NCBI GenBank assembly: GCA_010692645.1
Contig: JAAHGS010000053.1
Coordinates: forward strand, 1-37,336
DNA length: 37,336 nt
Direction: 5' to 3'
Source of the DNA: Symploca sp. SIO2E9
Lineage (GTDB): Bacteria > Cyanobacteriota > Cyanobacteriia > Cyanobacteriales > Coleofasciculaceae
The position numbers and the translations under genes are program-made. Below are positions 36,031 to 37,336 of the stretch, piece after piece (positions within the stretch are counted from its first letter, which is position 1; each line of letters begins with the position of its first letter). Below the pieces are notes generated by a model that saw only the letters and a list, made by a program, of their open reading frames with translations, was not told the DNA's origin and ran no database searches.

Positions 36031-37336
36031 CTAAGCAGATGTTGCTACGGGGTTTAAAAACGCCCTACGCAACGCTTGCTTACGATATGATTTGCTTAAA
36101 CCGGTCGTCATTTCATATCGTTGTGGGAGTGCCAAACTCCCGCTACCGACCGTCGCGCCAAAGGCGCGCCCGCTAACGCTAACGGCTAAATTGATATTTA
36201 GCTGTGTCGCTACTTTGCGAATAATATTTGCTGAGCCATTGCAATCAGCATTAATCAAGAAGCCTTCAGCACTGCGGTAAAGACCTCTCTGCACTCTTTT
36301 TCCTGAGGCTCTCCACCTTACGGGTTTTTCACCGTGCTTCGGTAGAGAGTCACCATCTAAGAAAGAAGCTGCTGAGGTGTTGGCTTCTTCGGTTACTGTC
36401 ATTACAATTCCATACTCGGGACATAATTGTTTGAGCCTGGTTATCAATCTGCCAGTGGGGATGGGAGTGAAGTTCTGGTTGTTCCTCTTGTTCATGGAAG
36501 AACCATTTTTCATCCTCTGGTTCCAACCAACGACCAAATTGCCAATGCCATCAGCTAAACATCTGTTGATGATGAACCGGGCAGCTTTGTTAACGGCATC
36601 CCGCATTTGGTTGTTACGTTTACGCTGGATCCTGTCTAGGTTGGAGTCCCAATAGTTCACTCGCCCCTGCTTGTATTTTGCCACCAGGCGAGAATATCCC
36701 TGATTCATTGACCTCAAGAATTTCCCGTTAATTATGAGGCTCTGTCCTTTGGTGGATACTCCTGTTAGCCAGTTAGCGCCACCGTGGTCAAACCCCCAGG
36801 CTTGGGTGTAATCCAAGTTAGGGTTTACCTCTATTGGTTGTTTGCCGTCATCAATTACCCAGTCTATCCAGAACTCACCATTACATGGTCGTACTGCTAC
36901 CTCCTTAACCCAATCAGAGTCAATAAATTCTGGCAGGTTTAGTTTAACTTCAGTGATCAATTCTGATTTAATTTCTCTAGAAACTGGAGGGTAAATAAGT
37001 CCCTGTTTGTACTTGAGAAGCTGGTTAGGAAAAGTCACAGGAGCCAGCCCCCCACTAGTGCGATATCTTGGCAATAATGGCCTATCGACTGCACCACTGT
37101 AGTACTTCTTTACTAGCCCGTTATAACCATTAATTGACTCCACTACACTTTTTATAGATTGTTGTGCCGATTGAGCCGCCATCTGGCGATAATGCTTATT
37201 AGTTTTGAGGGTTGAACAGAGTTCGCTGTAACTAGCTTTAGCTCGGTAGGTCTTCCATGCTGAGTACAATTCATCCCCTTTCCAGTAAGTTGTAAAAGCA
37301 TTCTCTTGTTCGCTGAGAAAGCTAAAGTGTTTCTGT
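36031..37336 (-). CDS. tnpB: Variant TnpB lacking the zinc ribbon (5' end cut by window)
   Basis: The frame is open to the right edge; the TTG at 37269 is internal, preceded by NAFTTYWKGDE. Numbered from that codon, RuvC-I is AWGFDHGGANW with Asp161. The usual RuvC-II Glu position is Gly248 (LVVGWNQ). A conserved-looking TEEANTSAASFLDGD carries Glu294/295, and RuvC-III is NADCNGSANI with Asp342. No CxxC pairs occur. This belongs to the TnpB branch in which the catalytic glutamate is thought to have moved; it may still cut. No tnpA is visible. Confidence 0.85.
   Translation of the reverse strand, partial: QKHFSFLSEQENAFTTYWKGDELYSAWKTYRAKASYSELCSTLKTNKHYRQMAAQSAQQSIKSVVESINGYNGLVKKYYSGAVDRPLLPRYRTSGGLAPVTFPNQLLKYKQGLIYPPVSREIKSELITEVKLNLPEFIDSDWVKEVAVRPCNGEFWIDWVIDDGKQPIEVNPNLDYTQAWGFDHGGANWLTGVSTKGQSLIINGKFLRSMNQGYSRLVAKYKQGRVNYWDSNLDRIQRKRNNQMRDAVNKAARFIINRCLADGIGNLVVGWNQRMKNGSSMNKRNNQNFTPIPTGRLITRLKQLCPEYGIVMTVTEEANTSAASFLDGDSLPKHGEKPVRWRASGKRVQRGLYRSAEGFLINADCNGSANIIRKVATQLNINLAVSVSGRAFGATVGSGSLALPQRYEMTTGLSKSYRKQALRRAFLNPVATSA
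36083..36168 (-). ncRNA. Candidate omega RNA scaffold at the 3' end of the variant tnpB
   Basis: Three stems follow each other: cgatatga/tcatatcg (36083-36090 with 36113-36120), gggagt/actccc (36125-36141) and cgcgcc/ggcgcg (36154-36168). The density of perfect stems inside coding sequence suggests RNA-level selection, and the position fits known TnpB guide RNAs. Confidence 0.45.

Overview
The window is cyanobacterial chromosome. At least fifteen copies of the HIP1 octamer (gcgatcgc) are visible, together with typically cyanobacterial genes (system II cytochrome c assembly ccdA/ccsB, the lysA-cdaA-uppS run, DUF3143 beside a J-domain protein, a YaaW-like protein, DUF6335). Heptanucleotide tandem repeats (TTCCCTG, TTACTTA, GGTGTAG and others) and many small palindromes point to a filamentous or Chroococcidiopsis-like lineage rather than a streamlined marine one. 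The exact genus cannot be read from the sequence.

Layout. Both edges cut through IS200/IS605-type tnpB genes. From 0.9 to 5.7 kb, on the minus strand, are a pentapeptide-repeat protein, the AAA+ chaperone clpC with a clear terminator, and rimI. From 5.9 to 9.3 kb, on the plus strand, are lysA, cdaA and uppS (the last two overlap by 4 bp) and a terminator. From 9.4 to 16.1 kb, on the minus strand, are DUF3143, a J-domain membrane protein, an O-antigen-ligase-like membrane protein overlapping a YaaW-like gene, a secreted TPR protein and queA. From 16.4 to 21 kb are a conserved hypothetical gene, a secreted hypothetical protein, a YraN-family gene and dnaG. From 21 to 26 kb are a cell-wall amidase/glucosaminidase fusion, a hypothetical gene overlapping its 3' end, an IS605 relic, a TspO-like protein and a secreted M23 peptidase. 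From 26.4 to 29.6 kb are two consecutive P-loop NTPases (AAA_35-like and NB-ARC-like) sharing one N-terminal domain. From 29.8 to 35.7 kb are ccdA, ccsB, a broken small gene, DUF6335, an ArsR-type regulator, a small membrane protein and argG.

Working relations. ClpC is a protein quality-control ATPase and RimI acetylates a ribosomal protein. LysA and UppS feed peptidoglycan precursors, CdaA makes the wall/osmotic second messenger c-di-AMP, and the amidase and M23 proteins remodel wall. CcdA and CcsB act together in cytochrome c maturation. The NTPase pair is the likeliest signalling or conflict-type module in the window.

The most unusual signals are non-coding or broken. (1) A three-copy family of roughly 90-105 bp MITE-like elements has 12-bp terminal inverted repeats and exact 9-bp target duplications. 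One copy supplies the last codons and stop of the O-antigen-ligase-like gene, and another put the queA stop codon inside its target duplication. (2) A 49-codon minus-strand gene at 32.4 kb carries an in-frame amber codon. (3) The right-edge TnpB lacks the zinc ribbon and the usual RuvC-II glutamate.
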